Counted from the stretch's first letter, positions 42,485 through 52,354 are shown. The stretch is DNA of 64,000 nucleotides from Streptomyces xylophagus (GCF_000716435.1 NZ_JNWO01000001.1:708810-772809); one strand, 5' to 3'. A program made the numbers and translations. The notes: generated from the sequence alone by a model not told the origin.

Positions 42485-42824
42485 CTACGCGGCGCGGGCG
42501 GCGGCCCATGCACGATGGCCCAGGCTGAGGGTGGTGCAGGACCGATGGATCACGTGCTTGACCTTCCGCTCGGGGCAGTTCAGGGCCAGGGCGATGTCCT
42601 CGGAGCTGAGTCCGTCGGCGAGCAGTCGCAGCATCTCGGCCTCGCGCGCGTCCAGGGCGAGGCCGGACAGGCCCGACGACTGGTGGCGTAGTGCGCGCAG
42701 ATCGGCTCGTAGAGAGCGGACTACCGATTCGGGTGGATCGAGATCGGTTCGGCCGTCACGCGTACGAAGCAGGGCGAGGACGATCCGGTCGAGCCCGGTG
42801 TGTGAACGCGGCAGTATGCAGACA
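42485..42824 (-). pseudogene. LuxR-type regulator C-terminal relic, cut by the IS701-type element
   Basis: Minus strand 'ALDAREAEMLRLLADGLSSEDIALALNCPERKVKHVIHRSCTTLSLGHRAWAAARAA' (stop 42485) is a LuxR/GerE helix-turn-helix (family: LTxREAEVLRLLAxGLxxxEIAxxLxxSExTVKxHV). An ~55-residue linker precedes it, and homology ends at the IS boundary, so the sensor or N-terminal domain is gone. Confidence 0.6.
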
Positions 42825-44228
42825 AGTACTGCAACGGTGCTTGTTCTGAGTGCTGGGCAGTTGTCAGGGGCTGTGTCCGCGTCGTTTGTAGTGACTCAGG
42901 CGGGCTTGATATTGGCGTCGCCGACGCCACGTTGACCATCGCAGAATGTGCTCGACCGGTGCTGGCCGGCGGTCGGTGAGGCGGTGGATCAGGCGTCGGA
43001 TTTCGGCGAGGCTGAGGTGGATGAGCTGGGAGGATCCGTTTCTGCTTTGTCCGTGTCCAGCTGGCGGGCCCGCAGGACGGTCAGGCAGGCGTGGGCGGCC
43101 ATGGCCAGGGTCATGTGGCGGTGCCAGCCCGGGTAGCGGCAGACCTGGTAGTCGTCCAGGCCGCATTCCTGCTTAGCGGTCTGGAAGCATTCCTCGACTG
43201 CCCATCGGCTGCCCGCGATGCGGATCAGCTCGTCAAGCGTCGTGTCGGCGGGACAGGAGGCAACGTAGTAGGAGATCTCCTGGGGCCTGCTGACGCTGCG
43301 GCGGGCGAGAACCCAGTGCCGGCGGTCCTCCCGGCGCCAGGGCCGCACCTCGACGCGGGCCCAATCGAAGATCCGCCGGCCATGGGCTCCTTCACCGCAG
43401 GAACGGCGCTTCCATTTCTGCCGTGGCAGGCCGGGAAACAGGTCGTGGACGGGGTGATCGATGGACCAGCGGGTGACGACGGTGTCGTGCCGGGTGGTGG
43501 CCATGACGTGGAAGACGTCCGCCTGCTCAAGCTCGAACCGCCAGCCCTTACTGAAGCCGTAGGCAGCGTCCGCCGTCACCCAACTGAACGGGACCTTGTC
43601 GGCGATGGCCCGGCGGACCATCGCCTTGGCCATGGCCACCTTCGTCTCGAAGGCGACACTGTCGTCGATGCCGGCCCGGCGGCAGCGGTCCCGGTCGTCC
43701 GTCCAGGAGGTGGGCAGATACAGACGGCGGTCGATCAGAGTGCGTCCACGGCCGGTGGCGTAGGCGAGGAACACACCGATCTGGCTGTTCTCGGTGCGGC
43801 CGGCTGTTCCGGAGTACTGCCTTTGCACGCCGGCCGAGCGGATGCCCTTCTTGAGAAACCCGGTGTCATCGACGATCAGGACGGCATCCCGGTCCCCGAG
43901 GTGTTCCACCACGTAGTCGCGTACGTCGTCCAGGACCTCGTCGGCATCCCACTCGATCCGGTTCAGCAGCCGGTGGATGCGATCGGGGCCCGCGTGACCG
44001 GCCTCCTCCGACAGCGTCCAGCCGTTCTTCCGCTCCAGCGGCGCAACCAGCCCCCGCATATAAGCAAGCGCCGACTGACGCGGCTCCTCCCGGTTGAACC
44101 GGTGCACGAACCGCTCATGCAGTACGTCCAGCTCTCCGGCCCACAACCTGACTTCAGCAAGGTCCCCACCCATAACCACACCAACGAACCAGCTGGCCAG
44201 CAGTTACGGCAAGCACCGTTGCAGTACT
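42825..44228 (-). mobile_element. IS701-family insertion sequence (~1404 bp)
   Basis: Perfect 19-bp terminal inverted repeats: 42825-42843 and 44210-44228 (AGTACTGCAACGGTGCTTG outwards). The outermost six bases AGTACT are palindromic, so they may be either part of the repeat or a duplicated target. The right end is directly adjacent to the left end of an IS5-type element. Confidence 0.8.
42864..44179 (-). pseudogene. IS701-family transposase with a C-terminal frameshift
   Basis: From 44179 the main frame gives 396 residues with family features: 'DRDAVLIVDDTGFLKKGIRSAGVQRQYSGTAGRTENSQIGVFLAYAT' (first catalytic Asp pair), 'VPFSWVTADAAYGFSKGWRFELE' (second Asp), and 'IAGSRWAVEECFQTAKQECGLDDYQVCRYPGWHRHMTLAMAAHACL' (Glu and C-terminal motif). 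It then ends at 42989 in 'TSASPKSDA'. The true family end, 'LIHLSLAEIRRLIHRLTDRR ... WSTWRRRRQYQARLSHYKRRG', is in another frame down to 42864. The shift is near 43030. The catalytic core is intact, so partial activity cannot be excluded. Confidence 0.7.
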
Positions 44229-45101
44229 AAAGGGTGTTGCACAAGGCCGTGTTCGGGCAGGCCAGAGTGGGTGAGCACAGTCTTCTGGTCATGATGCGAG
44301 GGCGAGGTTGTGCATGTGGGCGACGGCTTGGACCGCGTGATGGAGGCCGTCGCCGTGCTGTCGGCAGTCGCGGAGGATCTTGTAGTTCTTCAGGCGGCCG
44401 ATGACGTGTTCCACGCGGGCGCGGACCTTGCGGTGGGCGGCGTTGTCGTCCTCCTCGCCCGGGAGCAGAGCCCGTCTGGGGCGTTTGCGGTGCGGTACCG
44501 CCATGCCGCAGTTGAGGTAGGCGCCGTCGCCGACACCGTCACGCCCTCACAGTGTCGGCTCAGCCCGGACGCACGCCAGGCGTGGGCGTCCGCCGTCGTG
44601 CCCGGCACCGGTCGTGCTGCCGCGATCACCAGCCGGGTGTCCGCGTCCACGACGACCTGCACGTTCGCTGAGAACCGGTAGTTGCGGCTGGATGCGGCCA
44701 CCGACCGGTCGCGGAGCGGGATCAGCGTGCCGTCCACGATCCACATGCGTTCCGGGGCATCGGCCGGGCGGGAGACGGGCTCGATCGCGAGCAGCGGTCC
44801 CAGTCGTTGGATGACCCGGCACACGGTGGAGGAGGAGACACCGAACAGCGGGCCCAGCTGCCGCATCGTCAGATTGGTGCGGTAGTACACCGCGACCACC
44901 AGCACCCGCTCGGCCAGCGGCAGCGACCATGGCCGGCCCCGCAGGGTGCCGTTACCGCCCCGCTCCCGCACCACTTTCAACAGACGCGCGAACTGCGTCA
45001 CTTGCAGCCCGGTGAATGTCTCCACCCACACCCGTTCGGCCCTCAACACCCCTGCCATACACCGGAGATGCCCAGTTCACGGCCTTGTGCAACACCCTTT
45101 A
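44228..45101 (-). mobile_element. IS5-family insertion sequence (~874 bp)
   Basis: Perfect 24-bp terminal inverted repeats at 44228-44251 and 45078-45101 (outer bases TAAAGGGTGTTGCACAAGGC). The terminal TA may be a TA target duplication, as common in this family. It starts exactly where the IS701-type element ends. Confidence 0.85.
44289..45058 (-). pseudogene. IS5-family transposase, two overlapping frames
   Basis: Frame A (45058 to 44390): HTH part 'PLAERVLVVAVYYRTNLTMRQLGPLFGVSSSTVCRVIQRL', first Asp in 'RMWIVDGTLIPLRDR', then 'VIAAARPVPGTTADAHAWRASGL'. The remainder, 'GDGAYLNCGMAVPHRKRPRRALLPGEEDDNAAHRKVRARVEHVIGRLKNYKILRDCRQ' (second Asp and Glu), is in frame B to 44289. One missing base near 44540 (GTGTCGGCGACGG) explains it. 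Because the break interrupts the conserved GDGAYL motif rather than a slippery run, I favour an inactivating indel over programmed frameshifting. Confidence 0.75.
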
Positions 45102-45538
45102 GCCATGGGCGGGACCACGAAGGTGAGTTTTGCGGACAACGGACAGACTTGAAAGGCCCTCATAACCTCTCCGCCCTGCACGGCCTCGTCCGCCTCGACG
45201 ACGAACTCCTGCCGTACGAGCAGCGGATGGACGCACCGGGCCACATCGGCGTCGAGCAGCTGCACGCTCAGGCCACCGAGCTCGGCGTCCTCGGTGTCGG
45301 CGACCTGATTGCTCTGGGCGGCCGCGCCTACGTCGACGCCGTCACTGCCGTGCGGCCGGACGCCTTGCGCCCGTTGGACGGATGCCGCGGCATCGGCGAG
45401 CAGCGCTCCCGCCTCTCTCGCCTGGCCACGGCCTCCGACCCGCTCCTCCTGGCGAAGGAACTTGACGTCCGGCCGAGGCCCGACGATGTCTACTCCCGTT
45501 CCTCAGCCTTGCCTGCGGCACGCTTGAGGGACAGCTGA
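45102..45538 (+). pseudogene. DUF6884-like protein, N-terminus removed by the IS5 element
   Basis: Plus strand, starting at the IS boundary: 'LSALHGLVRLDDELLPYEQRMDAPGHIGVEQLHAQATELGVLGVGDLIALGGRAYVDAVTAV', then 'GIGEQRSRLSRLA'. This matches the second half of DUF6884 proteins (A-x-H-G-L-L-x-L-D-x-x-L-x-P-Y-E-x-R-M), with the first ~50 residues missing. The frame runs to 45538, overlapping the convergent small gene. Function of the family is unknown. Confidence 0.5.
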
Positions 45539-45624
45539 CGGACGACCCAATGGGTCAGGGCGACTATGCCCGCTGCCGCGCAGCCGCCCAAGAACTCCGC
45601 GGCTGCGCCCTCCCACAGGCTCAT
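45490..45624 (-). CDS. Small single-span protein coupled to the upstream hypothetical gene
   Basis: 44 residues, 'MSLWEGAAAEFLGGCAAAGIVALTHWVVRQLSL' plus a charged tail. The ATG (45624) overlaps the TGA of the preceding gene (ATGA) and a GAGAGGGG site lies ~7 nt upstream. One hydrophobic span (about residues 9-30). The overlap strongly suggests it is translated with the 325-residue protein, perhaps as a membrane tether. No family recognised. Confidence 0.5.
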   Translation of the reverse strand: MSLWEGAAAEFLGGCAAAGIVALTHWVVRQLSLKRAAGKAEERE

Positions 45625-46598
45625 ACGGACCCCTCTCGCCCGGAAGGCCATCGGCCGCTGCTCTGCCGCCGCCGCTCCTGCTCCCTGATCAGCCGGAGCA
45701 CCTTGCGCCGCACCCGGTCGCCGAAGGCCTGGGGGTCTTCGAGCTGACAGACCATCGCGGCCTCCGTCCACGTCGTTGCTTCGCCGGCGGCGCGGGCGAG
45801 GACGACATGCCGCTCCAGCGGCGTCAGAGCACGGAGCAGGGCACCGATGCGCTGTTGGTCTCTCGCCGAGTGGATGAGGTCCAGCTGAGGCCCTGCTTGC
45901 GCCGCCAGGAGATCGAATAGGCAGTACCCGTCTCCTAGGTCTGCGTCGAGAGACAGAACCCGGCCGTGTCGCGTGCGCCGCCGCCAGATCGGAACCAACT
46001 GCCGGTGAACAGTGCGCGCCTCGGCTCGAAGCACGCTGACGGCCTGAAGAGTCAGTTCTCGACGATCCGTCAGCGGGTCGGGCCAGTCGCCGAGGAGCGC
46101 GGTGTACACCGCCTCCCTCCACAGCGGTTCCTGAGGTAGTGCCAGAACGTTCGAGACGACACTTTCGACCCACCACGGCCGATCTTCCAGGATGCCCTCA
46201 CGGGCGTTGAGCAGCCGAATCAGGTGCGGCACAGGTTTCGCGACTGCGCGCTGCGCCCGGTCGTCCATCTCCCAGTGGAACACCGGGGTCCCCGCAACCT
46301 GTCGAACCGGAGGACTGAGGATATCCAGATACGGCATCGGCGACGAGGAGTACGGATCGACCGCCGTCAGCCGGAGCGTGCCGTCCGGTTCAGCGACGGT
46401 CGGCAGGAGCCTGCTGGCCGTCACCTCAGTGCGAAGTCCCGCACGCTTCGCGTCTATGCGACACCAGTCCCTGCCGACATACAAGATCTCTGCATACCAG
46501 CGCTGCACCAACGAGAGCTGGTCGAGGAGGCGATCCCGCGCTCGCTGATGGTCAGTGAGTCCCACAGGTGTTGCCCTTCTGATAGACGGGAGCATCAC
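45621..46598 (-). CDS. Hypothetical 325-residue protein with a sigma-region-4-like C-terminal helix bundle
   Basis: GTG 46598 (ATG 46595 follows immediately); AGGA 8 nt upstream. Residues ~15-60 include 'DHQRARDRLLDQLSLVQRWYAEILYVGRDWCRID'. The C-terminal part, 'IGALLRALTPLERHVVLARAAGEATTWTEAAMVCQLEDPQAFGDRVRRKVLRLI', resembles a sigma-70 region 4 or related HTH (L-T-x-L-E-R-x-V-x-x-L). No catalytic motif is seen. I do not recognise the protein. It is co-translated with a 44-residue membrane peptide. Confidence 0.55.
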   Translation of the reverse strand: MMLPSIRRATPVGLTDHQRARDRLLDQLSLVQRWYAEILYVGRDWCRIDAKRAGLRTEVTASRLLPTVAEPDGTLRLTAVDPYSSSPMPYLDILSPPVRQVAGTPVFHWEMDDRAQRAVAKPVPHLIRLLNAREGILEDRPWWVESVVSNVLALPQEPLWREAVYTALLGDWPDPLTDRRELTLQAVSVLRAEARTVHRQLVPIWRRRTRHGRVLSLDADLGDGYCLFDLLAAQAGPQLDLIHSARDQQRIGALLRALTPLERHVVLARAAGEATTWTEAAMVCQLEDPQAFGDRVRRKVLRLIREQERRRQSSGRWPSGREGSV

Positions 46599-46684
46599 TA
46601 TTCGGTCCTGGGAGCAGGCCTGATCGGCAATAAATCTTGCTCGACCATCTGTGATCTACGGCACACGGTAGATCGGCGGTAGTT

Positions 46685-47179
46685 TCACCCCGCGGGCGCG
46701 TGCGAGCAGGTCTCCCGCTGCTGATAGACACCCGGCACGCCCGCGCCCACCGCCGTCCAGAACGGGCGGGAGTCCCGGAAATGGGCACCCAGGGTGTGCC
46801 AGGACAGTCCGGGGTATTCAAGGCGCAGCGCCTCCAGGCCCGCAGCAGCCAGTCCGCAGCGTTGGTACTTCCCCATGGTGTAGGGCCACTCGACCCACGC
46901 GAACCCGCAGCGGGCGCAGACGAGGTAGTCGACGGCAAAGGCGACATCGCCGTCGAGGTTCGCCGCCCGCTCCCTCCAGCCGGGCCGCTCCGAGGAGGGA
47001 GTGTCCTGCCACGGCGCATCCAACCGGATCACGGTCCAGCCGCCGGGCTGTCGGCCACACCTGCCGCCACTGAGCACGCGCAGGAACCGCTGCCAAGGCG
47101 TGCCGTCCGCCGCCCACACCACGTTCCGAGCCTGCGCAGCAAGGGCCGTTGCCTCTTCGCGCTCCTCAACGCCTGCCAT
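46685..47179 (-). CDS. Hypothetical protein with GNAT-like C-terminal half
   Basis: 164 residues from ATG 47179. The second half, 'CARCGFAWVEWPYTMGKYQRCGLAAAGLEALRLEYPGLSWHTLGAHFRDSRPFWTAVGAGVPG', has the helix-strand-helix feel of a GNAT end (YxRxGLAxAGLxALRxxxP ... SxxFWxxVG), and a C-x-x-C pair precedes it. The 'QRCGLA' stretch could be a degenerate Q/R-x-x-G-x-A motif. The first half is unrecognised. The gene is convergent with the fragment at 47262. Substrate unknown. Confidence 0.5.
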   Translation of the reverse strand: MAGVEEREEATALAAQARNVVWAADGTPWQRFLRVLSGGRCGRQPGGWTVIRLDAPWQDTPSSERPGWRERAANLDGDVAFAVDYLVCARCGFAWVEWPYTMGKYQRCGLAAAGLEALRLEYPGLSWHTLGAHFRDSRPFWTAVGAGVPGVYQQRETCSHAPAG

Positions 47180-47261
47180 GTCCTCCACCCTGCCCAGGCA
47201 GCCGTCAGCCTCAACACCTGCCCGTCGACTGCGAGGCGGGCCCAGCCCGACCCCAGCCAGG

Positions 47262-47841
47262 CCGTTCCCACCGTCTACCTGCTGTTCGCGCACGCGCCCT
47301 ACTACCCGGCCGGCGTCCGGGAGATCAACACCACCGTGGTGTCGGCCGCCTCCCTGCTGCACCCCCACGTACGGCAGCCCGACGGCGCACGCATCCACGA
47401 CCTCCTCGTCCACGGCCGCCGGCCCGGTCAGATCGTGCCGCTGTCCACGCTTACCCACGAACTCGACGGCGGCGCACGCTGGTCAGAGGTCGGAGACTGG
47501 GAGGCCGTCACCGAAGACCTGCTCCAGCTCATCCGCGACCGTGACTGCGACGCCCTCAGCCTGGCCCTGCCGGACGTCTCCCGGGCCCTGAGTATGCCGG
47601 CCCGCACAGCGAGGTCCGAGCCGCCGGTCCGACGACCGGAGGGCATCGGGTGTACGGGCCCATCGAGCGGATCGAAGTCCTCGCCGAGGTCCGCCAGCAA
47701 CTGGCCTGGGCGGAAGCCGGATGCCCGCTGTGGCCCGGCGACAACCTGCTGCTCCCGATCAACCCCGTTGCCAGTCCCAGCTCGGCAGGCTTGCCGACGG
47801 CGTGGCTGGGTGAGGAGTTCGACGAGTTCGGCCCGGCGTAG
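47262..47841 (+). pseudogene. Plus-strand hypothetical gene, probably frameshifted
   Basis: One frame reads like protein from ~47262: 'TVYLLFAHAPYYPAGVREINTTVVSAASLLHPHVR', 'ARIHDLLVHGRRPGQIVPLSTLTHELDGGARWSEVGDWEAVTEDLLQLIRDRDCDALSLALPDVSRAL'. After ~47595 a second frame takes over, including a GTG at 47650 behind GGAGG: 'VYGPIERIEVLAEVRQQLAWAEAGCPLWPGDNLLLPINP', ending at 47841. Either one gene lost its frame near 47590, or a small separate gene (63 residues) starts at 47650. No family recognised; the upstream start is unclear. Confidence 0.35.
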
Positions 47842-48475
47842 ATCACGGGCCTGGTCGAGGACGTGCTGCACTTCGTTTTCACTGCACCGCGTTGCCTGCC
47901 ACGCGAATGGAGTTCGCCGAAGCGGGCAATCGTGGGCCATCGTCTCCCGTGCAAGAAAGCTGTGACGTTCCGGTGCTCCCGCGGGCCTCGCTTTGCTGTT
48001 TCTTTCACTTCCCGAAGGTCGTATACCAGCCACGCTCGGCTAGCCGCACGCGTTGGGGCTGGATGCAGCTCATGGCACGTTTCTGGCACGGCATGTACGT
48101 GGGACGAGGACGGGATGCCGGAGTCGCTTCAGGAGTCCCGAGCTTGGAACGAAGCCTGGACCATTCAGGTCAGCGAATCCTCAAATGGTGGCTAGAGGTT
48201 GCTAGAACCGAGCCGCTGGAGTGGATGGTTTGCAACTGTGGTTAATTTGACTGCTGGTTCGGTCGGTTGGCGCCGAGCTGGAACAGGTGGCCGCAAGGCT
48301 TGATGGCGGCATCCGCCCCCGCTGTCTCTGCTTTGCACCATTTGACCGCACGCGGGATGTGGCCGGATGTTGTGCTTCTTTGTTGTATACGCCATTGACC
48401 ACCTGTGTTGCGTGCGGTTCTGATGAGGCGGCCGTAAGGGCGGGGTAAGAACTGCGTGAACAGTTGGGGTGGGGG
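47842..48475. other. ~630-bp non-coding stretch upstream of the LamG-like/RHS genes
   Basis: No convincing gene in either direction. GC drops relative to the surroundings from about 48000 on. A possible promoter for the secreted-protein gene is TTGACC at 48395-48400, 18 bp, then TCTGAT at 48419-48424, ~50 bp before the ATG; the -10 is a poor match. TTGTATAC occurs just upstream at ~48383-48390. Confidence 0.3.
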
Positions 48476-51400
48476 ATGGGGTTTTCTTGGCGTGCGCGCT
48501 CGACGGTTGGCGCGCATAGACGGGTGGTCTCGCTGGCCGTAGCAGCCGCGTTGATGGCTGCATTGCCGACACTGGCCGTACCGGCCGCCGGAGCGCACGC
48601 GGGCGACGCCACGGCCTCGGATCAGGCGACGCCGGAGGCGCGGGCGGACGCGGAGAAGGCGGCGGAGACGGGGGAACAGGTCGAGGTCGTGGGTGAACGC
48701 ACGCCCTACACCACGACGTTCGCGAATCCGGACGGGGTGACGTTCACGCTGAAGGACTCCGTCGTGCCGGTGCGGACGCGCCAGGCTGATGGTTCCTGGG
48801 CGGAGCCGGACGCGACGCTGGAGGAGAGGTCGGACGGCACGGTCGGGCCGAAGGCATCCGTCGCCAAGATCTCCTTCTCCGACGGTGGGGACGGTGCCGA
48901 CCTGGTGAAGTTGTCCCTCAACGGGCGTTCGCTGACCGTGGGTTGGCCCGGCACGTTGCCGAATCCGACGCTGGACGGGGACTCGGCGGTGTACGCGGAT
49001 GTCCTGCCGGGCGTGGATCTGCGGCTGACCGCCACGACGGAGGGTTATCGCGAAGTGCTCGTCGTCACCTCGGCGTCGGCTGCCGCGAACCCGGAGTTGA
49101 AGGAACTCTCGTTCCCTGTGCGGGCCAACGGGCTGTCCCTGCGGGACGGCGGAGGCGGCGGCCTGTCCGCGGTCGACGACGACGGCAACGCTGTCTTCCG
49201 TGCTCCGGCAGCCCAGCAGTGGGATTCATCCGGCGACACCACCAGCACCACATCCGCCTCGTCCACGGCCTCCTCCCACTCGGCGTCCCAGGCGTCGTTC
49301 ACGACGACGGCGCAGGACACTACCGCTGCGGCCACGACCGGCGGCGACGGTGAGACGACACCGGATCCGACCGAGGGGCCCAGTGACGGAGACGCCTCCA
49401 CGCGCCTTCCGGTCACTGCGGGGCAGAGTGCGATCAAGGTGACCCCGGATGCGTCGATGCTCGCCGACGATTCTGCCGTGTTCCCGCAGTACATCGACCC
49501 GGATGTTGGCATGACGGCCTCCGAGCGGACGTTGCTGTCCTCGGACGGCGACACCTTCTACAACTTCTCCGGCGGGGACGATGGCAAGGGCGTCGGCTAC
49601 TGCGGCACCTACGTCACCGGCGGCGTTGGGTACTACTGCGGTTCCGGCTACAAGAACCGCATGTACTTCGAGTTCTCGCCGGCGAAGCTGGCGGGGAAGC
49701 ACGTCCTGGACGCCACTTTCGCGATCACGGAGAAGTGGTCGATGTCCTGTACCCCCTCCTGGGTGGATCTGGTGCGTACGGGCAACATCTCCTCCTCGAC
49801 CAACTGGCCGGGCCCGACGGCGAACTGGGACCTGATGGTGGACCGCAACGTGTCCGCGGGACGCGGGTCCGCGTGCGATCCCAGCCAGCCCGCTGCCCAC
49901 ATCGAGTTCAACGACAGCCCCACCGAGACGAACGAGAACCTCACCTCGACCATGACGAAGTTCGCCAACGGTGACTTCTCCCGCCTGACGCTGATGCTCA
50001 AGGCGCACGACGAGACCGACCCGAACGGCTGGAAGAGGTTCGACGACAACGCGGAAATCGATGTGACGTACGTCGGTATCCCGGCGAAACCCACGAAGAT
50101 CGGTCTGGTCGTCGGGGCCACCACCGGGACCACTGTCGCCTGCGAGACCAAGCAGTCGGACCCGTTGGTAGTGTCCGAGCCGAAGCCGTTGCTCCAGTCG
50201 ACGCCGCAGACCGCGGCGGGCGGTGAGTCCGGTGCGTCGCTGAAGGCCGTCTACAGCGTGGACAAGTACACGGCGAGCAGTGACACATGGTCAACGGTCT
50301 TCGAGACGGCACGGCCCACCAGCGGATATGTAGGTGACAACGTCTCGCCGGGCAGCGTCCAGACGTCGACGCTGACCGAGGGAGCCCTGTACCGGTACCG
50401 GTCCTGGACGCGGTCGTACTACAACAGCGGAGGCGACTACCTGGCCGGCCCGTCCAACGCGGCGTCGGGGGCCTGGTGCTACTTCAAGGTCGACCCGACC
50501 CGTCCCAAGGCACCCGGGGTCGCCCTGTCGAGCCCGTACTCGGTGTGCGCCACCAGCTCCTGCACCGCTGCCGGAGGCCCGGGTACGCCGGTGACGTTCA
50601 CGTTCACGCCGGCGTCCGGTGACACCACCAACACCGCCTACGAGTACAAGACGACGTCCTCGGCCGCATGGTCGGCACCGATCACCGGCTCGACGGCGAC
50701 AGCCACCTTCACCCCACCCACCTCCGGCACCTTCAGTGTGTATGTACGAGCCACGGACTCCCTCGACTACGGGGCCCAGAACGCCGTCGACTTCCTGGTC
50801 GCGGAGGGCCCCGGCGCGATCGGCCAGTGGCACTTCGACGAAGCGAGCGGCGCTGCGCTCGACACGTCCACGACAGTGGCGGCGGAGCAGGACAACGCGA
50901 CGCTCTCCTCGTCCGGCGCTTCCCGGGACGGGCGCGGCCGAAGGGGTGTGCTGACCCATGACGCCACGGGCGCAGAATTGGCGACACCGGTCACGGACAC
51001 GGGCCTGACCGTGGACGGGTCGACAGGCTACGCGGCCACCTCCGGCCCGGTCGTGGAATCCCGGTCGTCGTACACGGTCGAGGCATGGGCACGGATGGCC
51101 GCCACCCCGACCCACAACTACGTGGTGCTCTCCCAGACGGGCAGTGGAAGCACGCAACCCGGCTTCGCGATCTACTACTCCACTTCCTACGGCAAGTGGA
51201 TCTTCAACTGGCACTGGACCGACTCGGCCGGCACCGTACACTTCGTGCGCTCGCTCGCGGACACGGCCTCGCCGCCGGTGAAGGTGTGGATGCATCTGGC
51301 CGGGGTGTACGACACGAAGACGGGCACGATCCAGCTGTTCGTCAACGGCAAGGCCCAGGGCAGTCCGCAAGCAATACCGAGCGGGGAGCCGGAGGCGGAC

Positions 51401-52252
51401 ACCGGCCCGCTCGAGTTCGGCCGCGGCAACGGCAGCACTGCGGGGACATTCACGGATTACTTCAACGGGCAGATCGACGAGGCCCGGGTCTGGCAACAGG
51501 CCCTGTCGTCGACAGAACTGTCCACCGAGGTGCAGCTGAAGACCAACGACAGTTACGCGGCGGCCGAGTTGATGGCGGCCTGGGATCCGTCCGCGGCAAC
51601 CGGCACCACGGTTGCCGACACCACCTCCGGATACGGAACGCCCCTGACTCTGTCGGGCGGGGCATCACTGGACGGGACGGGAATCGTCCTGGACGGCACC
51701 GACGACGCCGCGTCCGCGACGGGCCCGCTGGTGGACGACACCGGAGCCTTCACCGTGACCACCGCTGTACAACTGGACAGCACCGCGCTCGCGGCGAAAG
51801 CGGTGGGCTACATGGGACAGGTCCTCGGCCAGCGCAGTGCCGACGGCTCCGCCTGGGGGCTGTGGTACGAACTGACGGGCACCGACACCGACCCCGAAAC
51901 GGACACCACGATCCCCGTCGGGCTCTGGCACTTCGGCCGCCTCAACACCGACGGCAGCTTCACCGGAGTGGTCTCCGACGATGTCGCCGACCTGGGGAGC
52001 GCGGTGCGCCTGACCGGTGTGTTCGACGCGCAGTCCGGCACGGCCGGCACGGCCAGCCTCTACGTGGGCGACGCGCAGAACGGCGACGCAACCGCTTACA
52101 CGGCAACGCCGGGCACGGGTGACTTCGCCGTCGGAAAAGCCTACGTGAACTCCGCCTGGGGCCACTATCTGCCCGCAACGGTCAGCGACATCCGAGTCTG
52201 GGTCGGTGCCATGGCCAGCCAGCAACAGATCGTCGAGACGGTCGGGGACTGA
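48476..52252 (+). CDS. Secreted LamG-like jellyroll-domain protein preceding the RHS toxin
   Basis: About 1258 residues from ATG 48476 (TTG 48464 is also open). Signal peptide: basic 'RARSTVGAHRR', hydrophobic 'VVSLAVAAALMAALPTLAV', cleavage near 'AAGAHA'. A conserved module follows: 'YTTTFANPDGVTFTLKDSVVPVRTRQADGSWAEPD', and a region of paired Cys ('GVGYCGTYVTGGVGYYCGSGY'). A fibronectin-like middle part is next, then a LamG-like domain at about residues 780-1015 ('IGQWHFDEASG', 'YTVEAWARM', 'HLAGVYDTKTGTIQLFVNG', 'FNGQIDEARVWQQALS') and a second, degenerate one to the end. Streptomyces place such proteins directly upstream of RHS polymorphic toxins; it probably binds the cell surface or helps deliver or shield the toxin. 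Confidence 0.75.
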   Translation: MGFSWRARSTVGAHRRVVSLAVAAALMAALPTLAVPAAGAHAGDATASDQATPEARADAEKAAETGEQVEVVGERTPYTTTFANPDGVTFTLKDSVVPVRTRQADGSWAEPDATLEERSDGTVGPKASVAKISFSDGGDGADLVKLSLNGRSLTVGWPGTLPNPTLDGDSAVYADVLPGVDLRLTATTEGYREVLVVTSASAAANPELKELSFPVRANGLSLRDGGGGGLSAVDDDGNAVFRAPAAQQWDSSGDTTSTTSASSTASSHSASQASFTTTAQDTTAAATTGGDGETTPDPTEGPSDGDASTRLPVTAGQSAIKVTPDASMLADDSAVFPQYIDPDVGMTASERTLLSSDGDTFYNFSGGDDGKGVGYCGTYVTGGVGYYCGSGYKNRMYFEFSPAKLAGKHVLDATFAITEKWSMSCTPSWVDLVRTGNISSSTNWPGPTANWDLMVDRNVSAGRGSACDPSQPAAHIEFNDSPTETNENLTSTMTKFANGDFSRLTLMLKAHDETDPNGWKRFDDNAEIDVTYVGIPAKPTKIGLVVGATTGTTVACETKQSDPLVVSEPKPLLQSTPQTAAGGESGASLKAVYSVDKYTASSDTWSTVFETARPTSGYVGDNVSPGSVQTSTLTEGALYRYRSWTRSYYNSGGDYLAGPSNAASGAWCYFKVDPTRPKAPGVALSSPYSVCATSSCTAAGGPGTPVTFTFTPASGDTTNTAYEYKTTSSAAWSAPITGSTATATFTPPTSGTFSVYVRATDSLDYGAQNAVDFLVAEGPGAIGQWHFDEASGAALDTSTTVAAEQDNATLSSSGASRDGRGRRGVLTHDATGAELATPVTDTGLTVDGSTGYAATSGPVVESRSSYTVEAWARMAATPTHNYVVLSQTGSGSTQPGFAIYYSTSYGKWIFNWHWTDSAGTVHFVRSLADTASPPVKVWMHLAGVYDTKTGTIQLFVNGKAQGSPQAIPSGEPEADTGPLEFGRGNGSTAGTFTDYFNGQIDEARVWQQALSSTELSTEVQLKTNDSYAAAELMAAWDPSAATGTTVADTTSGYGTPLTLSGGASLDGTGIVLDGTDDAASATGPLVDDTGAFTVTTAVQLDSTALAAKAVGYMGQVLGQRSADGSAWGLWYELTGTDTDPETDTTIPVGLWHFGRLNTDGSFTGVVSDDVADLGSAVRLTGVFDAQSGTAGTASLYVGDAQNGDATAYTATPGTGDFAVGKAYVNSAWGHYLPATVSDIRVWVGAMASQQQIVETVGD

Positions 52253-52354
52253 TCTCTCCCCTCTCCCTGGCGGGGCGGCACCTGCTGCCGCCCCGCCCGA
52301 GCAGGTCCAGCGCTTCCTTTGTTGATGACTTCTGACGTGTGAGGGGTTGTTGTC

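Noticed and set aside
47428..48089. Minus-strand open frames opposite the 47262-47841 fragment
   Set aside because: Ser/Arg-rich composition and no ribosome site; likely shadows.
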